This document shows positions 24,013 to 37,600 of a DNA stretch of 64,000 nucleotides, piece after piece. The DNA is from Mangifera indica (lineage: Eukaryota; Streptophyta; Magnoliopsida; Sapindales; Anacardiaceae). Each line of letters opens with the position of its first letter. Positions within the stretch are counted from its first letter, which is position 1. The stretch covers positions 372,001-436,000 of the forward strand of contig NC_058151.1 of the NCBI RefSeq assembly GCF_011075055.1. Reading direction: 5' to 3'. The notes beneath the pieces are model-generated. The model did not search any database. It saw only the letters and a program-made list of their open reading frames with translations, and was not told the origin of the DNA. Position numbers and translations under genes: made by a program.

Positions 24013-25088
24013 GGGAGAAGCACTATTTCCCACCCAACTTTTGATGTGTTCACAAAGTGCCACCGATGGCAGATGAAAATTCACTCCCACTTATGAGCCG
24101 TTAATATGGATGATATTTGTTTGCATAAGGATAAAATATCCATTTTACCCTTATTATATGAAATAACAAAAATACCCCTCAATTTAATCTACCAAATTCG
24201 TCCCAGGGTTTTACCATTCAACCCCCTTAGATTTTAGAAATTAACATTTCACCTTATTTAAAGGTTTTAAACTTTGAAAATTAACATTTTCACCCCCTAA
24301 CCTAGGGTTTCCATAATTTTCAAAATGCAGCCGCCCCCCATAACTTTCAAAACCAACAGTTTCACCCCCATTCTTCAACTTCATCTCCCGACGTCGTCTC
24401 CGGCTTCGTCACCGACCTCCTCCTTCTCCTGGTGCGACGACGGTGGTGCGATGAAGAGATCTTCATCTCCTCGTCGCACGTTGACGAAGAGACGGAGATC
24501 TCTTCGTCGCACGATGCGATGAAGAGACGGAGATCTCTTCGTCGCACGATGCGATGAAGAGACAGAGATCTCTTCATCGCACCACCGTGCGACGAAGAGG
24601 TCTCTCTTCGTCGCTCCACCCAGACGACGAAGGACGATACTTCACTGTCCTTCGTCGCTCTTCGTGTCGTCCAGACGCGACGACGAAAGACGATGAAGCG
24701 TCGTCCTTCGTCTATTCTTCCAGATTTGGACGACGCTTCGTCGGCCAGATCTGGGCTACGAAAGGTCATCCTTCGTCGTCCTTTATAGTAGGAGATGAGA
24801 GATTGGTCGAAGGAGTAGGCCGTTGGTGGTGGCCGGAGAAGGAAACAAACCCTAGGGGTGAAATATAAAATTTTCAAACTTTGAGGATGGGTTAGTTATT
24901 AATTTTTAAAACCTGGAGGGGGAAAACGGTAAAATTTTAAAGTTTTAAGTAAAATGACTATTTTGCCCTTGTCCCTAACTGAAAAATTGGACGGTAGTTT
25001 GCTCATGGGTGTGAAAAGTGGATTTTCATCTGCCGTGGGTGGCACTTTGAGAATGCATCAAAAGTTGGGTGGGAATAGTCCTTCTCCC
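24013..25088. mobile_element. Non-autonomous Mutator-like (MULE) element with 9-bp target duplication
   Basis: A perfect 9-bp direct repeat, TTTAATAGG, flanks the element (24004-24012 and 25089-25097). The ends are inverted repeats of about 75-80 bp: left starts GGGAGAAGCACTATTTCCCA, and the right end read backwards starts GGGAGAAGGACTATTCCCAC; both go on CCCAACTTTTGATG. Long inverted repeats plus a 9-bp duplication are the mark of Mutator-like elements. The 1,076-bp element has no transposase. Its GC-rich centre (24395-24800) is full of GACGAAGAGAT/ATCTCTTCGTC palindromes, including a 35-bp unit repeated nearly three times from 24487. It could be a captured gene piece or a self-made satellite. 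Confidence 0.85.
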
Positions 25089-25097
25089 TTTAATAGG

Positions 25098-27420
25098 ATT
25101 GGAATTTATGTTTCTCTTATTCCAATTTTTGTAATGCAGCCGTTTAGAGGAAACAATTCCACTTTTGGGAGCATAAATATGATAAAACTATGTATGTTGT
25201 TTAAATTATGCATGAAAATATAAGCGGAATGACCCTCATCCAAACTTTTTTGAAATGAATATTTTTTACTTTTTAAGTTTTCATTTATTAAATTTGTTAA
25301 TAAAATCAGTTGTGTTAATGAAAAGATAATAATGTCCTCTATTTTATTGAAGCTAAATAATATTTTTGTCTCAAAATTTTATATAATTTATGTCCACCCA
25401 TATGCACAACTTTCCAATATCGTGACCTTTGCTCACTTTCGTTTTAGTCGAATCTTATCATTTTCACTAACTTTGAAAAACATTGTCGCTGACACAAGCT
25501 CTAAGCATGCGCAACTATTGCCTTGCCTCTCCTCCAACTCATGTGCTAGCTCCCCCCATTTTTATTTTAAATCATCACTCAAATTTGACCATGATTTTTA
25601 TTTTGATCATCAATTGGGTCTTGCTTAAATCTATTAAGAAATGATAGAGGAGAAAAAAGAAGAAAAATGGAGAGAAAAAAAAGAAAAACATAAACTAATT
25701 AGAGTGAAAATACAATTTATTTGTATTATTAGATTCATAAGTAATATTGATCATATTATATATGGTATATAACCATAAAAATACTTTTTGATTATTAAAG
25801 CTAATGTTGAACTTCAGTGGATAAATAGAAAAATAAAAATTTTAAATTAAAAAAAAAATGATTTGTCATCATATTATAAAAGTTAGGGTGTCACATAGTC
25901 ATTTGACCTTCTTGTATTATAATCAAAAAATTGACATAATGATCCATATCAATATTTTTAGACCTTATCAAAAAATTGGTATGTGATCGATTGGTTTGAT
26001 TAGATCAATTACTTCAATAATATATAATTAATGTTATATATAGTAAATATATGTTTCTTTAAGTAAAACATTTTGATCTCCTTAAATAGCATGCAGAGAG
26101 TTGAAAGAGTTGGTGAATTATTTTTCCTCATAAAAAAACCAACATTCCGTAAACTTTAATCGACTAACATCTTGCTCAATTTACATTCACTTTTTATCTT
26201 AATTTTCTGCCAAAAACACTTGAATCCGCTTACAGTATTAGAATATATAAAGTAGAAAGATATGGGGATCCCATATTGAGTCAAATCATGCTACCTAAAA
26301 TTGTATACATTGATCAAGATATATATTAAATTATCTTTGGCGTGGAAAGGTAAAAAGAAATGTCACCAATTAAAAACTCTTTCTTTATAGAAAGAATAAA
26401 AAAATATATAAAATACATATATAAAGGAGGAAATGCCACTTCTAAGTTGTTTTTGAAATTAATATAAAAATATTAAAATAATATATCATAATATAATTAA
26501 TTGATTTTAAATTAAAAATAAAATAATATTTAATTATATAATAATATATAATTTAATATTTAATTAAATACTAAAAATTAAATCCTCGAAACATTTTTTA
26601 TGGGACCGATTGTAGTGGTTGGGTCGCCGCTCCATGCACAGACAAGGAGGCTTTCTTTCCACTTTGATTATTTTATATGTATATAAGCCACTAGTGCATT
26701 ATCATTCATCACAATATAATTACTTTTCCATATCTTCGCTACAAGATGACAAGTTACATATGCGTAAGCAAGCACTATTTAGGTTTCAGATAGACACAGA
26801 AACGATGCTCACTATTAGAGAAAGAAATGAAGAAATGTTCATGTCACAGATTTTTTTGCTTGGCCAATTGGGTTTCTAGTCATATTATTTCAATCTAAAG
26901 CACCCACTTCATCACCCACAGCCAATAGTTAGTGGTTTTTTAAGAAAGATGTAAAGTGACTTTCAAAGATTGGAAATACCTCTTAAATTAGTAGAGGGGC
27001 ATTTGAGTTTAATTCAAACATAAAATAATTAATTTAAGATTAAGTTCAATTCAAATATCCTTAGTTATATATTAGACATCCATAAAAGTTTCTCTTTAAC
27101 TATAAATTTTAGTTATATGAATTAACTTGTATGTGTATAAATGGATTTTTATGTCAAAGAGTTACGGTAGGAAGCAATTTTGTTCAGTAAGGGCTTCCCA
27201 AAATATACTTCTAAATACAACTTATTATGAGTCTTTTGAAAAGGTAAAGAAATTGGAATTATTTGTATATCTTAGCATATTCATTAACATACACACACCA
27301 AAAAAAAAAAAGTTCAGGCCCTTAATTTAGAGTAAACAATAATTCTTTGTTTTCAAATGAGATGGTAGTAATTAAAGAACTTCAGATTGAACAATTATTT
27401 CAACTCAAATAAGCTTTTTT
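25098..27420. other. Intergenic DNA
   Basis: 25370-25995 is the end of duplication copy B. The rest is AT-rich. Short open frames (for example at 26619 and 27127) lack codon bias, conserved motifs or splice context. No gene is supported. Confidence 0.5.
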
Positions 27421-27430
27421 CTTGGAGGGT

Positions 27431-30121
27431 TTATGAAGGTTTCTTCTTCTGCTTGTGCTCATGTTGATGAGTGGTGTTAAAATCAACATGAACAAAAGCT
27501 CTCTCCACTTCAGGCAGTTGCTCAAGCTTCTCCTGGAGAGTCTCTCCAATGTTGTGGGCTTCATTGAGTGACATTTCCCCTGGTAAAACTATGTCAACTT
27601 CCACAAAATAATAGCTCCCAAATGTGTAAGCTCTCACTGTCTCAATGTGCCTGATGTCCTCATGGTGATTCCATATCAAATATGTTAGTTTTGCCAAGTA
27701 CTCTGCTGGAGCTGTCCTCCCAATCAATGACCAAACATTTTCCATCACTGTCCTTGCCCAGTTTCCTATTGTATATAAAGCAATCTGCATTACAACAATC
27801 AATATCATATCAGTTTCATTCCAATATTTTCTCTAGTATGAACATTTGAATAGGGTTAGATTCGAATCGAACCAAACACAAATAAGGGCTAGCTAGAGCT
27901 TGAATCAAATCCAAAACACCCAACTCAAGATCGAGCTTAGCTTGTTTGAATCGCATGAGATGAACAAGAAGAAATAGCAAAGAAGAAGAATCACCAGTGA
28001 GCTGGTTTTCTAGTGTAGCGATGTTAGTGCGGTGAGAGGGTTTGTGTTATACTGAACGTCAATCTAAACTGTTAGTTTGAATTTATCCCTAGTTTCGAAT
28101 CTTTTAGGAATTTCGTTTTTGATTAAAAAATGTCTAATTCTTTTAGGAATTTGGGTTTTAGTAAGTAGATTTTGCGCATTTTGAGAGTTGATTCTGCACA
28201 AATCTAAATTTGCTCCTCATGCTAGTGTCCTTCACCCAAAAAGTCATGCTGGCGTTTTTTTTCAAAATAAGGAAACCTTTCCCATAATTGGGGGGATTTG
28301 AACTTTTGTTCTCTATTCGGAATCACAACTTCTTTACCACATAAACAATCCCTAGTCATGCTAGCATTGACCCATTTCTTAGGAATATTAGATGTGACGG
28401 GTTCAAATTCTTCAATCAGATTTTGAAAAATAACCGTGTAGTTAACTTACTAAGATGGCTCCAACAGGGTCGATCCACCAGTAGAATTTGATGGCTAGCA
28501 CGGCTGCTGCTAGACCGATGCTGTTGGTAATGACATCGAAAAAATGATCTTGAGAATAGGCCCTGACAATTTCATTTTTGAATCTGCGACAGTATATCGT
28601 TAGCACAAGTTTTACTGCTGTGACTGACACCATAATCCCAATCATCCATTTTAATTTCTCAGGATCCTTTTCAGGCTGAGCCTGCACAAAGTTAACAAGC
28701 AACATTATAAGATCTGCAGAATGTGAATATTAAGATGTTAAGCACAAGTGTAAGATATAAAACTTAGATTTCACATTGAAAAATGTGAAATATATGACTA
28801 TGGATTTTTCAATTTCAATAAATAGTTTTTATGGTATAGTTTTTCTAAAGTTTATATCATTTAATATCAGAGCTATCATAATTGTATAGTTAGGATGTGT
28901 GCGCATTAAGGCTACAGGTTTATATGACTTAAAAATATAAAAGTATATGCTTTTAGTGTAAGATTAATATCTATAAGACTGAAAAGCATCGACTTTTGGT
29001 GTGAGTTTTATATGGTTTTGTATTTTTCAAACTCAACATTTAGCTTTTGGGGTGTAATTTTTTCAAGTTCGCAGAACTATCTAATTTTAAGTGACTATGT
29101 TCCCTGATTTTATCAACAACTCTTTAGCGTACCTTTAGGAGAAGCTCTCGACCTGATTCGAACAAAACTTGCAGTCCAAGAGTTGCCATTACTGATGCAA
29201 AGACAACAATTCCCTGAAAAGGTAGTGCAATTGAAACCATGTGTTAGTTTTTCCTTTATTCTTTTCAAGTTTCTCCTTTGTCATTCATTTTGAGTGAAAA
29301 GGCTTACCAGAGGTTGCATCCTGTTCTTGCCAATAGGGTACTTGTACTGATTGGGTTCCTTCATTGCATAAGCAGTGAACCACAAAATGAATCCTGATAA
29401 AAGATCCAAAAAGGAGTCCAAAGTGGATGCTATGACAGCCATTGATCTACTCTCAACAGAAGCATAAACTTTTGCCAAGAAGAGCACTATGTTTGCTACA
29501 TTTGATGCATAAATTGCCATCCTTTCACTCCTTGCAAGCTCCTTCATTTCATCCTGAAACAGACAGCTCTTGTATCAGAAAACCACTCAAATGATTTACA
29601 AGAACGTGACCCTCAGACAAATCCCAGGTCGATAAAATTGTAGATTCAAAGCAGACAAAATCTGGTAGTAGGTCGGACTATTGGACAAAATGTTAGAAAG
29701 TGATTCCACAGTGTTATAAGAGCTGATAAGATTCTGCAGAACAAACCTCAGATAAACGTCCAGGCAAATTTCCCAATTCAGTGAAGATGTCAACTTCATT
29801 GTAGCCCTTAAGAAGCTCCTCTTGCTTCTTGTAATATTTCACAATTTTCCTTTGTTTCCCTGAGAAAACAAGTACCCAATTCAGAATCAAAACAACGCTG
29901 CAAATTAAGTTTAAGATCAAGTAAATACAGGACTTACTAAGGGTACTGACAAACTGCCCAAAACCAAAACCAGAGTCAACGCGGTTCTTAGGCAGCTGAA
30001 ACTTATCCATACTAAGTCTCCACGAGGGTTCCATTGACGCAGCAATGTTTTCCCCATCTGGGATAGGAGACAGAAGCTCCGTCCGGAAATCAGATGAATC
30101 TATTCGAAGATCGCTCGCCAT
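27431..30121 (-). CDS. Mn-type cation diffusion facilitator (metal tolerance protein 9/10 group), paralogue C
   Basis: Six exons, 30121-29938, 29859-29747, 29553-29308, 29213-29133, 28681-28451 and 27784-27431, encode 402 residues. Exons 2-6 have exactly the lengths of copies A and B (113, 246, 81, 231, 354) and the same phases. It has the Mn-CDF DxxxD pair (DSFLD and DHFFD), the TM region [13 protein letters not shown], the linker [20 protein letters not shown] and the C-terminal [20 protein letters not shown]. The tail [10 protein letters not shown] is His/Lys-rich. The N-terminus ([20 protein letters not shown]) is unlike that of copies A and B. Intron 5 (27785-28450) is expanded by repeat DNA. 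It is an older duplicate of the A/B ancestor, and the presumed role is Mn2+ loading of endomembrane compartments. Confidence 0.94.
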
Positions 30122-30177
30122 GTTTTTCTCCAGGCTGACCGATGAGGTTCTTGCTGCAGAAGGAAGAGCTGTAGCCG

Positions 30178-30185
30178 CTTATATA
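30178..30185 (-). promoter_or_regulatory. TATA box of MTP-C
   Basis: The minus strand reads TATATAAG about 57 bp before the start codon at 30121, which implies a short 5' leader. Confidence 0.55.
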
Positions 30186-33100
30186 CTGATGCTAAAAGCT
30201 TGGAAAATGAACAAACAGAGATTAACAAATGGAAATCCAACTGCTCCAACTTAGGTGAAAAAAGAAAGCAAGATGAATGGTGCAGTAGTTACACGATGTA
30301 AACATCAGCATCTCATGCTTGATTAAGACTCGGTGAAGAAGTGGGGAAGGAATCTTGGCTCAGGAATATTACCATGACGGTTCCTTGTTCACACCGTCAA
30401 GTGTTTTCTACGTTTTACAGGCATCCAGGAAGTCTTCCCCGTTGACGTACAATATACAAAAATAATCTGAGCTGATTTGCTGCAAGAGAAAGAAAAGAAT
30501 AAAAAGAACAGGACTTTTGGGCATTCAAGTCTACTCCGTGATTCACATGTGAACTAGTATGGGATAATAATTTAAAAATCTATGCATTTATGTCAAGCAG
30601 CGTGTAGCCATAATACATGTGGCCCATGCACACATGGAAATGAATCATAGCTAGCTATGACTCTTGTTGGCCAAAGGCTAAGCTAGTCCCTTGAGTTTAG
30701 GTCTCGTGTCCTGGAATTTGTGGGGTAGAGGCCATTTCGATCATTCAACGTGTTTGCTAATGTTTCCTTTGTACTAGTTTACGCCTACTTGTCGAAATAA
30801 TTACTGATTGATTTATAATTGCTAAGAATATTTCCCTTAAAATTTCTAATATTACATGCATTAATAGATTAGTGTTTTCAAAATTAATTTTTTAATATAT
30901 CATTAATAGTTTCAATTTTGAGCAAGAGTGGATATAAAAAAAAAAATTGATTTCACACTCCCCCTAATTTGAGTTTAACTTAGATAAAAAATAATATGAT
31001 TTAAATTCGTCAAACTAAAATTAAAAATTATTTAAATTTAATTTAAATAAAAAAATTATTTAATTTAATTTAATTTAAATTTATAATTTAAATAGATAAT
31101 TTAAATTCATAATTAATTAATAATATAATATTATTTTATCAAAACAATATACAAACTTATTTATTTAAATTATAAATTTTGTTTAAATCAAATTATAAAT
31201 TTCAAATAATAATGAATCTGACGCTATGATAATCAAATCAAACCAAACTAAACCTGTATATCTTTAGTTTGTACAAAAAATAACGGATCAAAACCCACTT
31301 CCAATACGAGTCTAAGACGGTGGAAAGAGTCAGACAAGGGGAGGATTGGAATTCGTGGAAAACACTCAAAACGGGTATGGGTTGTCTAGTACGAAAGTGA
31401 CAAGGGAAACTTCTGAATTAAAAAGATGCCAAGGGCGTGGGCTTCTTCCTCATGCTGACATTTGCAAAACGGTAAGGGGAATGTTTTTGGTGGGCCACAA
31501 TGGGCCCCTTTTGTTTTTAAATTACTCGTCTGAAGCCCAACTCCATTTCCTCTTTCTACGTGTTTTCTTTTGCAGTATTTCATCAAGCTCATCTTAAAAA
31601 GATGGTCCATGCAATTTACTATTCGCTCAGTTGTTCTCTTTCTGTAATTTGTAAACTACCGTGGTGTCGGTCTTTATTTTGCTTGTAGGTATTACAATAA
31701 TTGAAACAGTATTCTCTGTAAAGAATTTTGTAAAAATTGTGGGATTTTTTTTATGTCAATATACATTAATTATAGGTTTAATTTGATTAAAATAAAACCA
31801 AATAAATATATAGTTTGCATAATTAAATAGACGACGACTAGATAAACGAATGTTTTATTATTTACAATGGAAAGAAAGTTTTTGTCATAATCGACAATGA
31901 AAATATCATTAAATATTTTCAAAGTGTTAATCAAATATAAAATTGTATTATAAATAAACATATCTCTAATTTATAATATTTGAATTATTAAATTTTATAC
32001 ATTTTATTTCAATTACATGACCAATGGTTTGCTTTGATTAAGTTAAACAATGTTCTCTTGAGAACAAATTGCCAATTTTATATCTTCTTTAACTTGAGAA
32101 TAATCTATTAATAAATATAGAGTTTATATCTTTTATTTCTCATTATGTGAGTTCATAGAGTGTTACTAAATTGGTTTGATGGTGTTTTTTTTTTTTTTTT
32201 TTTTTAATTTACTCGTTGTTTACCACTATAATAATGGGAAAATAGAGAAATTAATTGTATAAGATATTTTCATTACCTCAAATCTATATGGTTATTTGAA
32301 AATAATCATTTGTGATACAGGAGAACTTGGTATTTGATCCAATGTTGCTTTAATAAAACATGTGTTGATTGGTAAATGATGATGACGCTATGGAGGTAAA
32401 AATGAATCCGAATCAAGTCAAACCTAAATAAGAGTTGACTTAAGTTTTATTCGAATTCATAGTTTGAGTTTGTTCAAGCTAGTATACAGTGTCATTGAAT
32501 GATTTTAAATAAGCTAGTATACTCCTGTTAATGGAGTGAATAATATTATTGTAAAATGAACTATAACATATTGGAGAGGCAAATGAACCAAGCTTGAGCT
32601 GAGTTGGAATTCCAATTTTAGTTTGACTTATTCAAATTGAATGTAGATTCAAATTCGAGTCAACTAAATTAAAATTGATCATTCTCCGAACAAAAATCCT
32701 AGTTCCACTCCCAAGATTTGATGAAACGATAAATTCTTATTTTTTAAGTTTCAAAAAATTAAATTATCATTTATCATCTACTTTTGTTCAGTGTTTCTAG
32801 AATGACTATTTTGTCATTTTTACTAAAATTATAAACCATCATTAACCTTTAATAGAATTATCAAATTCTAATTAACTTTAAAGTGTTATGTTTTTTTCAA
32901 TTCTTTCAGGGTTTCAAGCTGAAATTATCACCCTTAAAGCTATTGGGTGACATAATAAAATTTTAAAAATATTTTTTAAATTTAAGCCCCTCATAAATCC
33001 ATTAACACCCCTAATTATAGATATATTAACAATGCTCCTATTTTTGAAAATATAATGCACTCCCTAAACTTTTGAAAAAGGCAAAATTGAAAGAAAAATT

Positions 33101-34500
33101 AGAGTAGAATTGAAAAACAAAATAGAGAAAAAGTGAAAATAGAAAAATCTATGCAAAATGACTTTCCTAACCTTTAATTTAATGAAATTCATTTACAAAA
33201 ATAGGTGACGGATAAAAATCTCGTTTTTTAAAACTTAAAAAGTGAAAAGAAATCATTTTAACAAACTTTAGATAGGAAAGTATTTTGACTTTCATTTTAT
33301 CTAGAAATAATAGAAAGGGTGACTTAAATAATTTTTATAATTTCATCATTATGATCATATTCTATCTCTATCTTCTCTCATTAGGAGATAATTATAATAT
33401 AATTCTCTTTTATTTCATTAATATATTCTAATCAACTTCTATTTAAAAATCTATATAGGATTTAGATATGACGTGTATATAATTACGATCATATTATTTT
33501 GTTTGTCCTATAAATGCGTTATTATCCGAAGATAAAGGAGTACATTTTTTTTTTTACATTTATTATTATGTCAAAATTAATTTAATAATATAATAATAGA
33601 TGTAAGTTTATGAATTATAAGTTAAACCACTTATCTTATTCAATATTATAAATGTAAAATCACACTATTAATTTATGTATTTTTTTCTCGATGTGAATTT
33701 TTGCTCCATGTATTATATTGAGAATATATAATATGTTCATGTGAAAGTCATATGTTTTATATCATAAATGTAAGTCATATCTTTTTATGTGGTAAGTCAA
33801 ATGCTTTCATTTGTATCTATTTATATAGTTATTTTTTAATATTTTTTATTTTAATTTTAGAAAATTGTTTTTGAATAAGGTTTGTGTTTTATCTGACCGT
33901 ATCCTATATTTACAAATATATTATATTATTTAAGATTATATTTGATCTAAATAAAACTTAAGTAAAATTTAGTTTAACATTTACTTAAATTTAAAAGAGC
34001 CTGTTTGGTATCAGTTAATTAATGAATTAAAGATAAGTTAACTTTATAGATTCGAGTCTTCTCAAATTTGAATATTCGAATCAATTCAAATTTGATTCGT
34101 TTATAAAAACGAATTCAATTTTTTACTTGAACTTGATTCGTTTGATCTAAATTTGAATTTAAACTTAAATAATTCGAATTGAGTCGAATCTTATTTTAGG
34201 GTGAAAAGCATCTAGGTTTTTCTAATTTTATATATAAAAAATAAAATAAAAATTATTCTATTGGATCAAAGGTATGAACATGAATCATTAATATAATATT
34301 AATTTCAAATGAAAAATAGATTTATTCCATCCAAGAAACAATTAATTTCTTTCAAATTCAGGGGGCGCATGGAAAAATTAACAACTTAGAAATAGGAAAA
34401 ACAAAAACAGATAAAACAAAAACGATAAAAACGCCAAAAACAAACAGAGAGAAACAACGGAAGAGAAAAAAAATCGAAGTGTAAAAGAGAGAGAGCCCAG
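30186..34500. other. Intergenic DNA, AT-rich with repeat remnants
   Basis: No gene is supported. The stretch 30186-30800 is promoter-like unique sequence upstream of MTP-C. From about 31300 to 31620 base composition is more even, but no open frame is convincing. A degenerate inverted-repeat MITE seems to span about 32395-32690 (GAATCCGAATCAAGTCAAAC ... TTCAAATTCGAGTCAACT). Another remnant lies at about 34035-34200. The rest is AT-rich with a poly-T tract at 32188-32210. Confidence 0.45.
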
Positions 34501-34632
34501 ATACAGAAGGAGGTGCCCATCCAAGCCCTAGAGTTCTCTCTCACTTACACACTCACTCAATTCATCCATCGACTCGCGCACCACTAAATTGATTTCAAAG
34601 TCAAAAGGGTCGTTTTCGGAACTACTGAAAAT

Positions 34633-37600
34633 ATGGTTAGTTCTTCTTTTACTTTCACTTGATTTGAAGATAACATACTTTTCACTTGAATTCGTCACCT
34701 GGGGTCATTTCATTTTCAGTTTTTAGGGTGAAATTTTGGTTACTTTATTGCTAAAATTTTCAATCTGTTATTGGTTTTATCTTTGGTATTGGTATAAATC
34801 TTGTTCTCGGGCAGATGGGGTTTTGATGTATATGATGTAACTTGTATTTATGTGTTTGTATTTGCATGTTAATATTTATTTATTTGCAGCATAAATTAAA
34901 TAGGAGCAACCGTGACAAGCTCCAGCAGTTTGTGACGATAACCGGAGCTAGGTAATTTCTTTTCAGATCATTTTGTGATGTGATTTTACTGCTTTTATTT
35001 ATTTCAAACTGTGGATGATAATTCAAATTCAATGGTTACGGATGAGGTATGTGTTTTGGTCCAAGGTTACTATTTTGTCAAAAAATTTGAGCATTTTTTC
35101 CTCGTTGTAATTTTTTTTAGCTTGAATAAAGACATGTAGACATGTAAGAATTTTTGCTATAAGATTGGAAATGTTTTTGGTTTTAAATTTGAAAGCCCTT
35201 TGTTCTCGTATGTGAACTTTGATTGGATAATGTAAATGAATTAGAAGCATGGTTCTTTGAATATATGTTCCATGGATGTTGATTTTCATTTACTGCTGCT
35301 TAGAAACTACGAACTCGCCCATTTTCTTATTTCTTAAATCTTCCCAAATGTCATCGCTGCTGTAAGAAAGGGCGAGGGAAAGAAGTGGGGTTTAAGCCCT
35401 CCAAAGCAAGCAAAATTTTGGGTGCACACAAAAAAATTATATTGGAATTTTGGTAGATTATGTCTTGTTTAGAGAGAATGAACATAATAGTTCTTTGCTT
35501 GCATTAATCATGCAGGATAGCCTTGTTCGTCATCATTTTATGTTTTTCACTTTTTTTTTGTGATTTTCCCCCTTTTTCGTAATGCAGTGAAAAAGTTGCA
35601 TATCAGGCTTTGAAGTCCAGTGATTGGAATCTTGAAGGTGCATTTGATTTTTTCTACAGCCAACCTCAAGTAAAATCAGTAACTGATACCAGACATTTGG
35701 AGGAACTTTATAACAGATATAAAGGCGAGCTTAACCTGCTAACTAGTTTTTTTTAAAATCTATTTTGCACTCGCTTAGTTGCAATTTCTTTTTCCCTTGG
35801 ATGGGTTCCTTGAAATTCACAGGCATGCTACAGAAATTGAACTCTATAGAATTTAGGAAAGTCAGGATCCCAACATGATTACCACTGGTGAATCTTTTGT
35901 TCAAGGTTAAAAAGTTTTCCAAATTGATTTGAATCTTGATATTGTTGGTCTAGATGCTGTGAATTTAATGATCTTCTATGACATGATAGCTCAATTTCTT
36001 CTGAGGAGGTTCATTAATTTTCTTCTCTTCTCAGTGCTATTGATGAGCTCGGATGTCTTTATTTATTAAAGATTTGAAGATATTTGTATGTATGATTCTG
36101 TTCTGATACTCCTATATGAGCTAGACTAACCTTGAATGGGGTATTGTTCATTGAGCATTAATTGTTTGACTGGTTTACTTTGGTTCTTGCTTAAATATTG
36201 AAAGACTCATGAACCATTGGAGATTCGAAAATTCTGATTCTGACAATGTCTCTGCAGATCCATATGCTGATATGATTATGGCTGATGGTATAACACTTCT
36301 TTGCAATGACCTTCAGGTATCCATATTCATTTATTTGACTGTTGTTGGTTTTGAGTATTATAATTCTGAGGTCAGTACTAATCATAACTATACTAAATTC
36401 TTTTTGACAAGACACTTGACCTTTAAGCCATTGTTTTCTTCCAGGTGGATCCTCAAGATATAGTAATGGTATGTATGTAAGTTTATTTTTTTTATATATA
36501 TATTTTTTTTAACTAGACATGCATAGTTTTTTGTTTTTAATATTGAATTTTTTTGGAAAAACTTATTTATACTTCCAGATCTGAGAACAACTTTTTATAG
36601 AAATTATGCCTATGAGATGTGACCTCCATAAATTGCGATTTAATATGTGATTTGAGATTTAATGTAACCTTTGTGGTCCTTAGGTTTACTGCCGGAATTG
36701 TTATATCTATGAATGTTTTGGTGTTTGAAAGAGTTGAAAGGTTGTCTTGTGGGGAAAAAAGGATAGGTTTCATTGATAGAGAAACAAAAAAGTGTTGAAA
36801 GGTGTCAGTTTATTGGGCTGAATTTGGACTAAATGAAATGAAAGAAAAAATTGATGGTATAAATTAACCTTTAAAAGGGAGCATTACAAACAAATTAGTT
36901 TTGTTTATATTCCTGTGAATTTTGGTTTCTATGCTGTCAATCTGAGGAAATTTATGTGGATACACTTTTCACTTTGCCAAGTGTGTTAAAATTAATTATT
37001 ACTGTTGTTTCAGTTAGTTGTTTCATGGCACATGAAGGCTGCAACAATGTGTGAATTCTCCAAGCAGGAGTTCATAGGTGGATTGCAAGCACTAGGGTAA
37101 TCTTTTATTTCTTTCTGGTTGTTAACAGATTATAAGGTTGGAAGCTTCATGGTGCAGCTTTATTGAAGGTTTTGTGTTTTGGTGGCAGGATAGATTCTCT
37201 GGATAAGTTCCATGAAAGGATACCATATATGCGTACTGAACTGAAAGATGAACGTATGTGAACTGATGCATATTTTTGGTATTTACCTATATATTGATAA
37301 TAATTCTAAAGTGTCACTGTTGTGGCAATTGGTTCTAGATTTGGTATATTTATAGAAATAGTTGATATTTTGCTACACAGATCCCTTAATATTTCTTTAT
37401 GGTTGTGGACTGATAATACTTTCTTATTCTTACTGTTGAAGTAATATTCTCTTCTTTTGATTGTACAGAAAAATTTCGTGAGATATACAACTTTGCGTTT
37501 AGCTGGGCAAAAGAAAAGGTATTTGAGCTTTTCATAAGGCCTTGAACTTGTAAATATTATGATTAATGACCTTCTAAATGTGCATCTATTATTTTTTATA

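Larger units (their letters stand above)
18436..25995. repeat. Tandem segmental duplication, copy B
   Basis: Second copy of 10985-17957 in the same orientation. It carries the second MTP gene and second snoRNA cluster. It differs by an extra block at about 23770-25370 that includes a Mutator-like insertion, and by many small indels. Confidence 0.85.

Noticed and set aside
24362..24877. 171-residue Arg/Ser-rich frame on the minus strand
   Set aside because: Lies in the palindromic core of the Mutator-like element; composition comes from the repeat, with no domain or splice context.
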